The position numbers and the translations under genes were made by a program. A model generated the notes under the pieces. That model saw only the letters and a program-made list of their open reading frames with translations. It did no database searches and was not told where the DNA came from. Source: Sclerotiophoma versabilis (Eukaryota > Ascomycota > Dothideomycetes > Pleosporales > Didymellaceae). From it: a stretch of 64,000 bases of DNA. The stretch's first letter is position 1; each line of letters begins with the position of its first letter. Shown here in pieces: positions 45,450 through 56,437 of the stretch. The DNA is taken from contig JAAROD010000015.1 in NCBI GenBank assembly GCA_012274445.1, positions 868,001 to 932,000 on the forward strand, in the 5' to 3' direction.

Positions 45450-46885
45450 TCAAGTCACTCCAGGATCACAAGAGCAACATCAAGTTCAATGGACATGAAA
45501 TTCTCACGACATGGCAGTTGGCTTCGCTGATATTCCACGCTCCTCGGCGCGGCCAAAGATAGTCAGGGTCCGGAAGCCGCAGAGCCCGTCAGAGCTCAAG
45601 TGGATCTCTAGCCGGCCAACTTGTTTGATCGGCTCTGTCAGTGCTCCTGCAATTCGCGCGGAAACACAGTCTGCGAACCGATTCTGACGTGGACATGGTC
45701 AAACGCCTGAAGAAGAAGACCAAAAATTACGAGCGCTGCACGACACTCTGCGTAGCAAGTAAAGATTGCTGCTGCCAATGGGAGGCTCCAGACGCCGCAA
45801 CACCGTTACAGACGGGGCGTTCCGAGTCTCTTGGAACTGCGGCGCTGCGTGCGGGCGCTTGAGGGCATTTGGGGAGTAGTCTCTTGGTACTAGCAGGCGA
45901 TGGATGTGGACACGCAGCGGTTGCCTTATGAGGAACCATTGACTCGGCACAGTCAGAGTGTGGTCGGAGCTGATGGGTGGTCTACGAACTCTTTATCACA
46001 GTATCAGGGCGTACCTGCACCGTGGCTCAGGCAAAGATAGCCGCATGCAATGCAACGTTTGCCATGTGCATCATCCCCTTCTCGACTGTGCATCTGCCTG
46101 TTTGACTGTCAGCACGAGGACTGCGGGTCGCTAGCACAAGGCTGATGCTGATGAAACGGTAGTGCCGCACACTGATTGGCTGCGCTAAACGTTCTTCGAG
46201 ACCACGCTTTAGGGCATTAGGGGTGGTGCATTTCCGCTGTATACACAAAAGCACACACACGTTCGGTATTATTTCTGGCATTCGTAAGCCTGCTTTTGAG
46301 CTATCTGATTGGTCATACCATGTTTACGATTTTAGTGATAGCCGACTAGACTCTTTCGAGCCACATTAAAACAACACACAGGCGGTATTCGTCAGACCTG
46401 GCCGGTCGATACAGAGGATAAATCCGAGTAATACCGTACATCTGTATGCATGGCGGCCATGTCTACCACCTATCCACTCGTGCAGTGACTTTCTCCTCTC
46501 CACCTCGACCTCGCCCTCTTGACCGTGAGCTCGCCCTCGCTCTCTGTCACCGCCGTCCCTTGGCTCTCTTCCTCTCGTTCCCTTCGTTGTATCTTGACTA
46601 TTCTTCGTGTCTCTTCTTTGACGCCCGGCTGCCTGCTCGTGCGTCTTCCAAGCTCGCTCCCCTGCATCAGGCTTCGGCTTCGGCTTCGGAGATCCCACTC
46701 CCCTGACGCTGCCTTTCGCATTCGAGCTCCTTTGAGGCCAGCTGGTGCTGCAGGAGCGTCGCGCGACTGTATCTCAAGCATAATACCGCCATCTTGTACG
46801 CCTTTTCCGTTCTTGGCTGCCCCGACGAGTCCGGGCTGGACTGACAGGCGCAGAATACACCGCTGCAGGTTCCCGAGACGACACA
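45450..46885. other. Intergenic and VTS1 5' leader
   Basis: No gene was seen. From about 46480 to 46640 the plus strand is pyrimidine-rich (CT/TC runs), as is common just upstream of strongly used fungal start sites, so this part is likely VTS1 promoter and leader. Confidence 0.5.
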
Positions 46886-48859
46886 ATGTCCGCCAGCCAT
46901 ATATCAGCAAACAGGAACAGCACGCCCGAGGGCTCATCCTCCCTCCGCCCTCCCGTCAACCGCACCTCGCTTGGCGCCGGCCACCACCTGCGCGCCTCCG
47001 CCGACATGGGCGGCTTCTCCTCCCCTCTGGCCAACCGTGGCATCCGGCCCGCCTCGGAGATCTACTTCGGCCGCCAGAACACCCAGTCGGGCACCCCCGA
47101 CGAGATGGAGCGCGCTGCCCAGCAGTGGCTCGCCGACATCGACCAGTACGAGAACACGCTGGAGGAGATGGCCACTGCCACCCTTGACCAGGACTTCAAG
47201 GACGAGCTGAGCGCCATCGAGCAGTGGTTCCGCGTCCTGAGCGAGGCCGAGCGCACTGCCGCCCTCTATGCGCTGCTGCAGCAGACCACGCAGGTGCAGA
47301 TTAGGTTCTTCATCCAGGTCCTGCAGCAGATGTCCAAGAGCCTGCCCATGTCTGGCGTGCTCTCTCCCGCCAACTTCGGCGAGAAGGGTGAGTGCTGCAA
47401 CACCGCCGACCATAGCCCCGCCCGAGCAGCCTGACTGACCACCCGCAGACCCAATGACGCAGAAGCTGAGCGACGCCATGAGCAAGCTCGGCACCGGCGA
47501 GAACCGCCACTCGATGATGGGACGCCCCCCGCCGTCCCCGGGCGCTGGAAAGCGTGCCTCAGGCCTGGATCCCTCCACCATCCACCGCATGTTCCCCGAT
47601 GCCGCCGCTGCCATCGCCAAGCAGAAGTCCGAGTTCACCGAGGTTGTGGGCGTGCCCCCTGCGTCCAACCGCAACAGCACCGTTGTCGGAGACCGCAGCT
47701 CCATGCTTACACCCACCATCTCCGCCCCCGAGGAGAACAACAAGGAGAATGCTCCAGCCTCGCCCTGGAACGATGGACAGTCTGCACAACGTCCCAAGTC
47801 CTCGGGCCAGCAGCAGCCCCAGCAACAGCAACAGCAGACTGCTATGGGTCAGTTCACCGCTCCTCCGCCCTCTGCAGGTGGCCTCCGTTCCCCCCGCCTC
47901 CCTCTCCAGCAGGACACCAGCAACGTACAGACCACGACCCTCAACGCTCTCGAGGCCAACTCCTCGGGCATGCCCTTGCTGTCCCCTGCCTACGGCGGTG
48001 GAAGCTGGGCCTCGCAGCTGAGCACGCCCATGGTTGCCAACTTTGGCCAGCAAGCTAACCAGGCTGACATGGTCGCGAACGCCACTGCAATGAAGCTCGC
48101 CGCTCTTTCTACCGTCAACAACCGCATTCAGCTGGACGATGTCCGCAAATACCGGCGCGCCCGATCGTCTGACGGCCACGGGGCTGGAAATGGTCCCATG
48201 TCGCCAGGCTTCCCTCCCATGGGCAACAACATTCTCATGACTAACGAGTTGGGCCAGGTGCTGACTCCTCAGCAAGCTGCTGCTCTTCAGGCCCAGCAGC
48301 TCGCTGCCATGAATGGCCGCCGCTCTCGTCCTGCTTCCCCTGGCATTGCCATGCAAGGTGGTGGCATGGGTGGTATGGGCAACTTTACTTCGCCGCAGGC
48401 CAATGGCTTCTTATCTGCCGAATACGCAAACGCAGGCTTGATGAGCAATGGAATGGGTGCGCTGAACCTCAGCCAATTCGGCCTCGGTGGAGGGTTCGAT
48501 AACCACAACAGCGGTTTCCTTGGCGATGAGATCAACCGTGGTCGTTCGCCTCGCGGTCGCCGCGGTAGCTCCAAGCCTCCGGAGGATCCCACCGACCCCA
48601 CACTTCTCCAGGACATTCCTAATTGGCTTCGTAGTCTCCGCCTGCACAAGTACACCGATAATCTCAAGGACCTGAAATGGCAGGAGCTTGTCGAGCTGGA
48701 TGATGCAGGCCTTGAGGCTCGTGGCGTCAACGCTTTGGGTGCCAGGAGGAAGATGCTGAAGGTAGGTTATCTCTTGTGCAAGTTCGCAACTGCTGCTAAC
48801 ACAAAATGCAGGTCTTTGAACAGGTTCAAGACGCCAAGAAAGACGGCAAGCTGCGATAG
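46886..48859 (+). CDS. VTS1: SAM-domain RNA-binding protein Vts1 (Smaug family)
   Basis: Vts1 is a post-transcriptional regulator. Its SAM domain binds Smaug-recognition hairpins in mRNA and recruits deadenylation. The 620-residue protein has a conserved helical block at about 70-165 (AAQQWLADIDQYENTLEEMA and AIEQWFRVLSEAERTAALYALL), as in fungal Vts1. A long Ser/Pro/Gln/Gly-rich disordered middle follows. The SAM domain lies at 556-611 (DIPNWLRSLRLHKYTDNL, then ELDDAGLEARGVNALGARRK). Three exons: 46886-47387, 47449-48761 and 48812-48859, with introns of 61 and 50 bp. The last exon supplies only 15 codons, VFEQVQDAKKDGKLR, completing the final helix. An N-rich/Q-rich tract (QQQPQQQQQQ) is at about 312. 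Confidence 0.9.
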
Positions 48860-50591
48860 GTTCGCATGTGCATCATCCATTATCGAGGTGACCAAGTCAC
48901 TACCTCGTACGATACTCGCACTTTTCTCAAGAGCGAACATACTCTCATTGAATAGATATACGATGGAACCCCAACACCCAGCTGGTCACGGAATCCATCG
49001 ATCCGTCAGGTCTGGACCGCATACGATTTCATGTTATATGCATTGCATGAGACCCGACCGATTGGATTTTTGCGTACGGGCATCGAGCGGTTCCTTCCTC
49101 ATATACCTTGTGTTATGGGTATTGTTCTTCGATTTTAAAATACATGACTATTCCTCTGGTGTATGGTAGGGTTTACGGTAGATGGATGCCGCGATAGGCG
49201 CGCGATTAATGATGATGAATTGTGTTCACTGCGGATTTCCAAATCAAATGGGAGCTGTGGCGTGTATGCACAGCACTCGGCGATTAAAGAGCGGCTCTGA
49301 TTACTTACATCAGTTTGCGAGCCTATCTCCTCGCCCTTGCCCTACTGCTTCCAGCTTTCCTTTGAACGTGAATCCTACACTCCTCCTCAACAACACAGAT
49401 GAAAAGCACTAGCTGTCAAGCCCAGTAACCACACGTTCTTCAAGTGCGTCTTTGCCCGTACTCGACCTCTGGCTAACAGTGACTAGGTCCAATGTAATGA
49501 TCCCGTACATCCCTTGGCCACGCTTCCGCAACCCCCATTTCACAGCTATGCTGGAGTCTGAACCGCGTTGACAAACACGAGACTGCGCCACAGAGCCATT
49601 AGTCTCTTACTTCCAATGAACAAAAAAGTACACTTCAAAATCGTCCTGGCCTTCACCTCGCCACCTGCCACTCAGTCAGGAAGAAGAAATTGGGGAAAAA
49701 AATTATGCAATTGTTCACTTCTCGTCATCAATAAATAGCACTTTTAACTACCGCACGCACTCTCTCTCATATCATCGCCTCACCCGCGTCCTCGACGCTG
49801 CTGAACACGATCCCTCAACACGATCCCTCCCGGGAACGCAAATGACGCGTTTCGAACCAGCGCGCCAGTGCAGTGCAGTGCGACTTTGAATCCAAGTTGG
49901 AGGAATCTGAAAAAAATCGCGTCTTGGATACGACCGGGGGTGCTGAGTGGGCGTCTAGCGGTTTGTACCGACAAGACTGACTGGGTTGGCGACGTGTGAG
50001 GACTATGTGTGCTGCACCACCATCTTGAGGCGTTTGTGGCATGCGGTATTGGGAGATTTCCGCGCTGAAGTGGTTTCAAAAAGAGGCGATGCAGCAGCAG
50101 AAAGTGAAGGTGGTACCCATGGTGAAGGGTTAGGGTTGGTTTGGCTGGAAGATATCATGACTTATAATTGCACAGTGGCTTACGCTACGTCTTTCATATT
50201 GTCAAGAATATGTTGGGAGGACTTTTTGCAACGTGACTGTGACTTCGCCCCACCCATAGCACCGCCAACTACCATCCACCGTGTTAACGGATATCAAGAG
50301 CAACCTCAAAGCGTCCCGTGGTGGCTACAACGCCATGCACTTACCTATTAACATCACCGTACATCACCACGAAGGCTACAAGTTCACAAGATTAGATGTC
50401 AGACTTTGTATTACTATCCAATGCCAGCTAGCTATAGACCGTAAGTACATATCGACGACTATCTCTCATATGTCCATATGGTTCTCAATGTTGTTCGTAT
50501 ACGACTACTAGGCCCCAGTGGCGAAGAGTCATAACTTCTCAATTAGTGGTCAGCTCTGGCAGCTAGTTGAAGATGCAGCTCGATAATCCTC
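48860..50591. other. Intergenic, no gene seen
   Basis: About 1.7 kb between VTS1 and the small frame at 50592. No coding region was recognised. Confidence 0.5.
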
Positions 50592-50849
50592 TCAGAACCA
50601 CCAGCCCTCCCTCATGCTCAAGTAGTAATCCTCGTCCGGGCCCCAATGTTCCTTCTCGTAGCCATCGTCAGAGCTCCAAACATCCTCAACATCTTCCTCG
50701 GGCGTGTTTGGAGGACCCCAAGCACGAATGCATGGCCAACACTTGCAGATGAAATAGGAGTTGAAGAAGTAGTTCGAGAAAAAAAGGCTCCTGGCGAACT
50801 CAACCGACTTGTAGTGACAGTAGCCGGGATTCTGCTTGTACTGATCCAT
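50592..50849 (-). CDS. Candidate 85-residue aromatic/acidic protein
   Basis: This frame starts with ATG in a good context (A at -3, G at +4) only 5 bases after the stop of the 1537-residue gene on the same strand. The sequence has a Cys-rich patch (FICKCWPCIRAW) and an acidic, Trp/Tyr-rich tail ending GWWF, unlike random translation. No family was recognised. It could be a second cistron read by reinitiation, a separate gene with its own promoter inside the large gene, or an unrecognised 3' exon of that gene. Confidence 0.38.
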   Translation of the reverse strand: MDQYKQNPGYCHYKSVEFARSLFFSNYFFNSYFICKCWPCIRAWGPPNTPEEDVEDVWSSDDGYEKEHWGPDEDYYLSMREGWWF

Positions 50850-50854
50850 GGTAT

Positions 50855-53800
50855 TCAGAGACGGGAAGTGGCCGTGGGAGATCTACTAGATAAGCTTCGG
50901 ATGAGGTCTCCTCCCTTGTGCCACCAACGCTTCAGGTGGTCGATGAGTCTGTGCCGATGATAGACGACACTTGGCATGCCCTCTGCGTCGCGGAACGTAT
51001 GGCGATTTGAGGTAAAGGCTCTTGCTTCACATGAAGTGTCTTGAAAGGTCGAAGTCACGGAAAGACGAGCAGATTCAGGTGACGTGAGTTCGGTGGGATT
51101 GTTTGAGGTGGTGAGTGACTTGTTGGTGGCCCGAGTGCTGTTGTCGAGCGTTGCGTTGCGGGCAGACGAAAAGCGCTTCTTGAGGCTGAACTTGCCTTTG
51201 CGTACGATTCGAGGCTCAGTATCGTCGTCAGACGTGTCAGAAGCAGAGAAATTATCTCGGAAGATTGCTGTGGGCGGTGTCAAAGCTGAGGTGGGGTATC
51301 GTTCACCAACGGCGTGAGACTGGTCACCGTTGCGTCCGTAAACGCTGAAACGGTGCAGCTGGCGAGCGTAAGCACTGGAGCTAGGATCGGTGCCAAAAGG
51401 CGAGCCAACTGGGGTGGTAAAGGTGCTTACGGTAGACGTGTCGGAGATGTTGTTGCGAAGATGAGAAGGGCCAGGGCGTGATGAGTGTCTGATCGCTGTA
51501 GACGGGGGCAGTGAGATGTCAACAGAGGGAATAGTCGATGTTGCCCAAGGGTAGTTTTTGTCGGAGTTCCAAGGACGTGTGTCAGTCTTGGTTGGGGTCG
51601 ACGCAAAAGATCTCAAGGACCTTGTCGTCAAGCCCGACTCAACTGATGCTCGCAGGTCGTGATTGCCAACAGTGATGGCGCGGGGTCGGAGTACAGCAGG
51701 TGAGGGTGCTTCAAGCTCGGCGATGGGAGTTTTGGGGCGCGTCGAGCTGTTGGCCTTGGTCGGCTCACTAGCGTGAGATTCACCTTGTGCACCCTCACCC
51801 CCCTCATCGCCCTGGGCAACCGCAACAGTGTTTTCCTTCTCTTTGTTCGTGAGGTCCTTGTACAGCGCGTCATCGATAACGACCATGTTTGGCGAGCCAG
51901 GTACTGGCCGCAAACGAGCAGACGAGCGCTTCTGTGCAGGGCCACCGACCTCATGGATGTCCTCCATGGCATGCTCCATGATCATCTCCTCAGCGACGAA
52001 CGGGCTGTGATCTCCGACCTTGTAGTACTCTCTAAGCGATGGCAGCAAATGAGAGAGACGTTCTGTAAGCCCACTGACCGAAGGCACAGTGACTTGCTCG
52101 ATCTCCGCCAACAGTTCGGGGGACATGGCACGCCGCCTCAGCATCAGAGAGGTCATCTCTGCACGTAAGACTTCCTTAGGCGTGTTAAACTGGTCTAGCT
52201 TATCACAGAAACTGCGGTACTTCTCGCGCATCTCCCCTGCTGACAACGGCCGCGGCGGCGTGCCTTCATGTTGTTCAGGCACCTCCACCGGCAAGTGGTC
52301 CAACGAACGGGAGTTGCGCAGATGGAACGCGTCGTCCACCTTTTCGAATAGATTCATGCGACTGAAGTTCATCGACGGCAACCCATGCGTCTGGCCCATG
52401 ACGCTGCTGAGGGCGCTCCTTCGATATGAGCCCATTAACGACCTCCTCGAAAACAAAGCACCATCATCGACTGAGGCACGCAAGCCACCAGGAACACCGA
52501 AAGGAAACCGAAAGTTCGAGTTCTTGAGGTTACTGGCACTTGTGTTCAGGCTCGAGTCCTCATGCGACTCCTCCTTTAGATCTGGAAGATAGTGCAGTCC
52601 TCCTGGATACCTGCACTGCGATAACCTGAGATCGGTGGTGGTATCATCGCTCGAAGTCGGCAACGGAACGTGTAGCTCGCTAATGCTCGCGGCCGGATTG
52701 TTGAGATTGAGAGATCTGCGGCCGTGCCAGACGAGGTGTGTAGTTGTCTGGCTATCCCGGCGTTCATCCGCAGGTTTGAGGACACCAGCCGGCAAGGACT
52801 GCACGCGAGGCCTCGAGGAGTTCTCCTCGGGAGAGTAAACAGACAAAGGTTCAACAATCACAGGCGATGGACTGCTGAACGAGGTGTGATGCAAAGCAGG
52901 GACAGCACTCGCATTGTGCACCTGTGACGGAACGCAGTCTTCCAAGTCGTCCGGTCTCATCGTGAGAACGGGACTTTCCTTGAACAGTGCGTTCTCTGGG
53001 ATCTTGATGGCATCAGCTAGAGAATGGCGCGATGAAGTTATGCTATTTGCGGAGCGCGGCTGCTGTAAGGTCTCGCGAGAACTGTTTTCTGTCTTTGTCA
53101 GGCCTCCATCGTTGCTGGGCCTCTTACCCCAACGCTTGAACAACATCCAGGATGCAACTCCCATCGATCGTTGAGCCTCCTTAGAGGTACTGGACTCTCG
53201 CGGCGGTACCAGAGGCAGCTGGTGAGAGACACTGAGAGTAGACGAGGACCCCGAGATTGAGACAGAGCCTTGCTTCATGCTTAGCTTGGAGCTTGCCCGA
53301 AGCTTGTTCGCAAGTGGAAAGCTCGATTCACGAGGAACACGCGGCTTTCGGAGCACAGCCCGAGCTGGAGTTGAAAGTGGTGTTTCGGACATTGGCTTTG
53401 AGGTTGGCAAATGCACAGGAATAATGGTTGGCGGCGTCGCTATTGGCATCGATACAGATCTACCGGGCGTTGCTGAGTCTTGAGCCGTCTTGAAGGAATG
53501 AGCGTCTACCTCCTTGATCGATGGCTCCTTCTCGATCACCGCATCTGGACAAGATTTATAGGACTTCGCATCATCGTCCCCTTCTGGTCCACCCTCAAAA
53601 GACTCAGACTCGAGAACATCCGTGGCGGATTTGAAGGACTGAGGGTCGGATGACTTGTGCGCATGACTGCTTGTGCTCTTAACAAGTCTGTCCTTGCCGC
53701 TCTCGATGCCAGGTTCCTTCTCTTCCTCTCTCACGATGCTTTCATCTTCATGCCTAGGTTCGGTGTGCTGATAATCGGCTAGAAGATCTGACATGTCGAC

Positions 53801-55468
53801 CTCAGTGCTGGGCGCTGTACCTGGAGGTGCCGGTGGCTGCCTGCTAGGGATGGTTGGCGCATCAGAACCGACCTGGGCTCCAGTGACCATCGGAATCGAA
53901 TAACGCACGGCAAACTCGAGTGTCGAAGAGTCAACAACGCTTGAGTCGGCCTGAGACAAGGTGCTGAATCGCTTGCCTAAGCGGTAATCGCGTGCAGTAG
54001 CCTTCGTATGTGTTGGACCATGTCTACTGTCCATGTCCACACACTGCGAATATACGTCGTTATCATTTGTTGTGGGAGGATTTCCAGTCTCGTTGATGTC
54101 TCCCGTGGTGGAAACAGGTTCCAGTGCTTGCAAGATCATGTCTCTGGTGATGCGTCGAGCGACAGGAGATGCAGGGAGTTCGATAATGCCAGGGACAACA
54201 GTGTTCGGGATTTCCTTCGCCTCAGAACTCCACGTACCACGAGCTAGGGACGCAGATGGCTCGAAAGGTCCACCTTCCTCTTGGATAGTCTTGGTGCTCT
54301 TGATGGCGCCAGTCTGAATGGGGTTGACCTCTGGCTCTAGAATCTGCTCTCGTTCGAACTGCTCACTGTAGTCATAGTAGAGCGGACCACTGGTGGTTTC
54401 CTCTTTCACGACTACTCCGCTCATAGTGTCGACAAAGACCTGGGTGCCGGTTGGGCTGAGCATCACCTCCAAAGACGATCCATCTCGAGGGGTGGGAGGC
54501 GAAGGCAAATCAGAGGAAGGCGTGTCGGAGTCGTTGCGCATATTTGTCGAACCACTGGAGAACGATCCTTTGATAGAACTGTGGACTACACGGCATCGCT
54601 CGAGAGGGACGCGGGGGTGGAACAGCGGTGGGACAGGAGGTATGTCACCCTGAGGTCCGTTAAAGTATGCGTGAGGGTGACCGCGGCTTGGACGGCGGGG
54701 CATGCCTGGTGCTCTGTCTCGGTACCCAAGGCTTGCATCCGAAGGGATCCTCAATGTCATCTGTCTCTGGTGCTGGATCTGTCCTTGGCTACCATAGCCG
54801 TGTAGGCGTCGTGGGCGAGACCCAGTGATATCACTCAAGGCAGGTGATACTGGCCGGTACGAGGGACGGCGGAGTCTAGTGGGGTAGACATATGGCGACT
54901 TTGGACGCTGAATATGTTCGTTGTTGCGCAAGCTGCCCAACGATCGGTTGCTCGACAGTCTGAAGGCCGGCTGAGTCGTGTTGATCATCGAGAACGACCG
55001 CTGACTGTCTCTGTCATTGCGGCTACCCCGGTGGCGTGTCGGAACGAGGGGCGACGATCCCGGGAGGTCCATCACTGTGGGTGAGAGGGTATCAGCCACG
55101 TACTGCGGACCAGACGGCTCTCGTGTGGAGGAGCGTCTAGGTGCTGAAGAAGACGAAGGCCACTGTCGGTGGTGCCTGCTTGTACGGCTGGATGTGCCTG
55201 ACATGGAGGATGCCATAGAGAGCCTGCTGCTTGCGCCGCGGCGCTGCGGAGCTCGAGGGGCATTGCCCAAGCCAGAGACGTCTCCAGTAAGGCCAACGAT
55301 GTTGCCCATCTCGGTCGAGGTACGTAGCATGGACATGACACCAGGGGCAGACGCGAGATCCTGCTTGTCAGTTCCGCCATGGGGCCTGTAGGTGGCTCGA
55401 GACACGGCAGACAGGTTGGACGCCCTGCTTGTGCGCCCGCTGGCGTTGGGGTCTCGCTCGGCGAGCAT
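50855..55468 (-). CDS. Giant serine-rich disordered protein, unknown function
   Basis: This single exon codes 1537 residues, mostly Ser/Pro/Thr/Arg-rich and disordered, with many SP and RxxS sites that suggest heavy phosphorylation. Ordered patches are few. One is at about 1075-1180 (REKYRSFCDKLDQFNTPKEV, AEMTSLMLRRRAMSPELLAE, LTERLSHLLPSLREYYKVG) and looks conserved and helical. Another is the C-terminal HRLIDHLKRWWHKGG, an amphipathic basic element that could touch membrane. Three related units near 609, 632 and 659 read SFKSATD, SYKSCPD and SFKTAQD. The ATG at 55468 (MLAERDPN) is the first after a pyrimidine-rich leader; upstream in-frame sequence has leader-like composition. No family name can be given. 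Confidence 0.7.
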   Translation of the reverse strand: MLAERDPNASGRTSRASNLSAVSRATYRPHGGTDKQDLASAPGVMSMLRTSTEMGNIVGLTGDVSGLGNAPRAPQRRGASSRLSMASSMSGTSSRTSRHHRQWPSSSSAPRRSSTREPSGPQYVADTLSPTVMDLPGSSPLVPTRHRGSRNDRDSQRSFSMINTTQPAFRLSSNRSLGSLRNNEHIQRPKSPYVYPTRLRRPSYRPVSPALSDITGSRPRRLHGYGSQGQIQHQRQMTLRIPSDASLGYRDRAPGMPRRPSRGHPHAYFNGPQGDIPPVPPLFHPRVPLERCRVVHSSIKGSFSSGSTNMRNDSDTPSSDLPSPPTPRDGSSLEVMLSPTGTQVFVDTMSGVVVKEETTSGPLYYDYSEQFEREQILEPEVNPIQTGAIKSTKTIQEEGGPFEPSASLARGTWSSEAKEIPNTVVPGIIELPASPVARRITRDMILQALEPVSTTGDINETGNPPTTNDNDVYSQCVDMDSRHGPTHTKATARDYRLGKRFSTLSQADSSVVDSSTLEFAVRYSIPMVTGAQVGSDAPTIPSRQPPAPPGTAPSTEVDMSDLLADYQHTEPRHEDESIVREEEKEPGIESGKDRLVKSTSSHAHKSSDPQSFKSATDVLESESFEGGPEGDDDAKSYKSCPDAVIEKEPSIKEVDAHSFKTAQDSATPGRSVSMPIATPPTIIPVHLPTSKPMSETPLSTPARAVLRKPRVPRESSFPLANKLRASSKLSMKQGSVSISGSSSTLSVSHQLPLVPPRESSTSKEAQRSMGVASWMLFKRWGKRPSNDGGLTKTENSSRETLQQPRSANSITSSRHSLADAIKIPENALFKESPVLTMRPDDLEDCVPSQVHNASAVPALHHTSFSSPSPVIVEPLSVYSPEENSSRPRVQSLPAGVLKPADERRDSQTTTHLVWHGRRSLNLNNPAASISELHVPLPTSSDDTTTDLRLSQCRYPGGLHYLPDLKEESHEDSSLNTSASNLKNSNFRFPFGVPGGLRASVDDGALFSRRSLMGSYRRSALSSVMGQTHGLPSMNFSRMNLFEKVDDAFHLRNSRSLDHLPVEVPEQHEGTPPRPLSAGEMREKYRSFCDKLDQFNTPKEVLRAEMTSLMLRRRAMSPELLAEIEQVTVPSVSGLTERLSHLLPSLREYYKVGDHSPFVAEEMIMEHAMEDIHEVGGPAQKRSSARLRPVPGSPNMVVIDDALYKDLTNKEKENTVAVAQGDEGGEGAQGESHASEPTKANSSTRPKTPIAELEAPSPAVLRPRAITVGNHDLRASVESGLTTRSLRSFASTPTKTDTRPWNSDKNYPWATSTIPSVDISLPPSTAIRHSSRPGPSHLRNNISDTSTVSTFTTPVGSPFGTDPSSSAYARQLHRFSVYGRNGDQSHAVGERYPTSALTPPTAIFRDNFSASDTSDDDTEPRIVRKGKFSLKKRFSSARNATLDNSTRATNKSLTTSNNPTELTSPESARLSVTSTFQDTSCEARAFTSNRHTFRDAEGMPSVVYHRHRLIDHLKRWWHKGGDLIRSLSSRSPTATSRL

Positions 55469-55691
55469 CGTGCTGCCTAAGGTGTGGTTACACCGAACAG
55501 GATGCTGTGCTGAGCGCGGAAAGAGCTGTGGTTGTAGGGTGTGTAGATGGTGATGATGTGGGTGATAGTGGGATGAGCAAACAAGGGGACGCCGGCAAGC
55601 TGAGGCTATCCAAAAACAAACGAGTGACTGTGGCTCGGTCTCACCAACACCCAACCAAGACGAGAGTGATGCTGACGATAGACAAGCGGAG

Positions 55692-55727
<36 letters not shown>

Positions 55728-56437
55728 GGACGAGGAAGCTTGAGCAGAAATGACTCTGGCCTGCAGGAGTCGTTCTTGCCTGCATCGCGGAGGTAGGAGC
55801 TGGCCCGCAGCACCACCAGGAACGCACACGACAAGCAACGACAGAGAAGGGCAGGAACGAGTACCTGAGAGAGCACGGGAGAGCAGGAACTAATGTACTT
55901 GAACGACAGCCTTTAAGGACAGTGAGCGGCATGGCCGCCGCTCTGATGTTGAATACATACCTACTTACGTCTTACCGCAGGTCCAATGTGTCACGCTCCT
56001 CTAGCAAGCTCGACGCCTCCACTGCAGCACTCCAACTCGACGCGTCCACTACAGCACTCAAGCTCCTCTTGGACCTGCTTGCATCCAGGGCGAGCCTTTG
56101 GCACAGCCAGCTGAAAGCATCGCATGGTACTGACATTCTACAGAGCGACAAACCCCAGGCCCTCTGTTTCTTGAGCTTCCTGCCACCATTCGAGGTTCGG
56201 CGAGTCAGCGCAGACACTTGACATTATGGCATTGACATTACAGCTGACAAACAAAAGAAAGCGGGTACAAATTGTATGTACGCAGACACAACATGTCAAA
56301 AATCCCAGGATACAAGAAGATGGTATATGCAAACAAAAGAGAGAACAAGGAGCAAACAAAAGGGTATATGGCTGCGAGATGCCAAGACAGACAACGCCCG
56401 CTCAAAATGAGACAAATCAGATGTGAGGGTATGTGGC
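55469..56437. promoter_or_regulatory. Leader/promoter of the giant gene, then spacer
   Basis: The part next to 55468 is the 5' leader and promoter of the leftward gene and contains the GA array at 55695-55724. The rest, to the stop at 56438, shows no gene. Confidence 0.5.
55695..55724. repeat. (GA)15 dinucleotide array
   Basis: This is a perfect run of AG/GA dinucleotides. On the transcribed sense of the leftward gene it is a CT tract about 230 bases before the start codon, the type of element often seen in fungal promoters. Confidence 0.95.

Noticed and set aside
46934..47797. 287-codon frame opposite VTS1
   Set aside because: Antisense shadow of a well-supported gene in GC-rich sequence.
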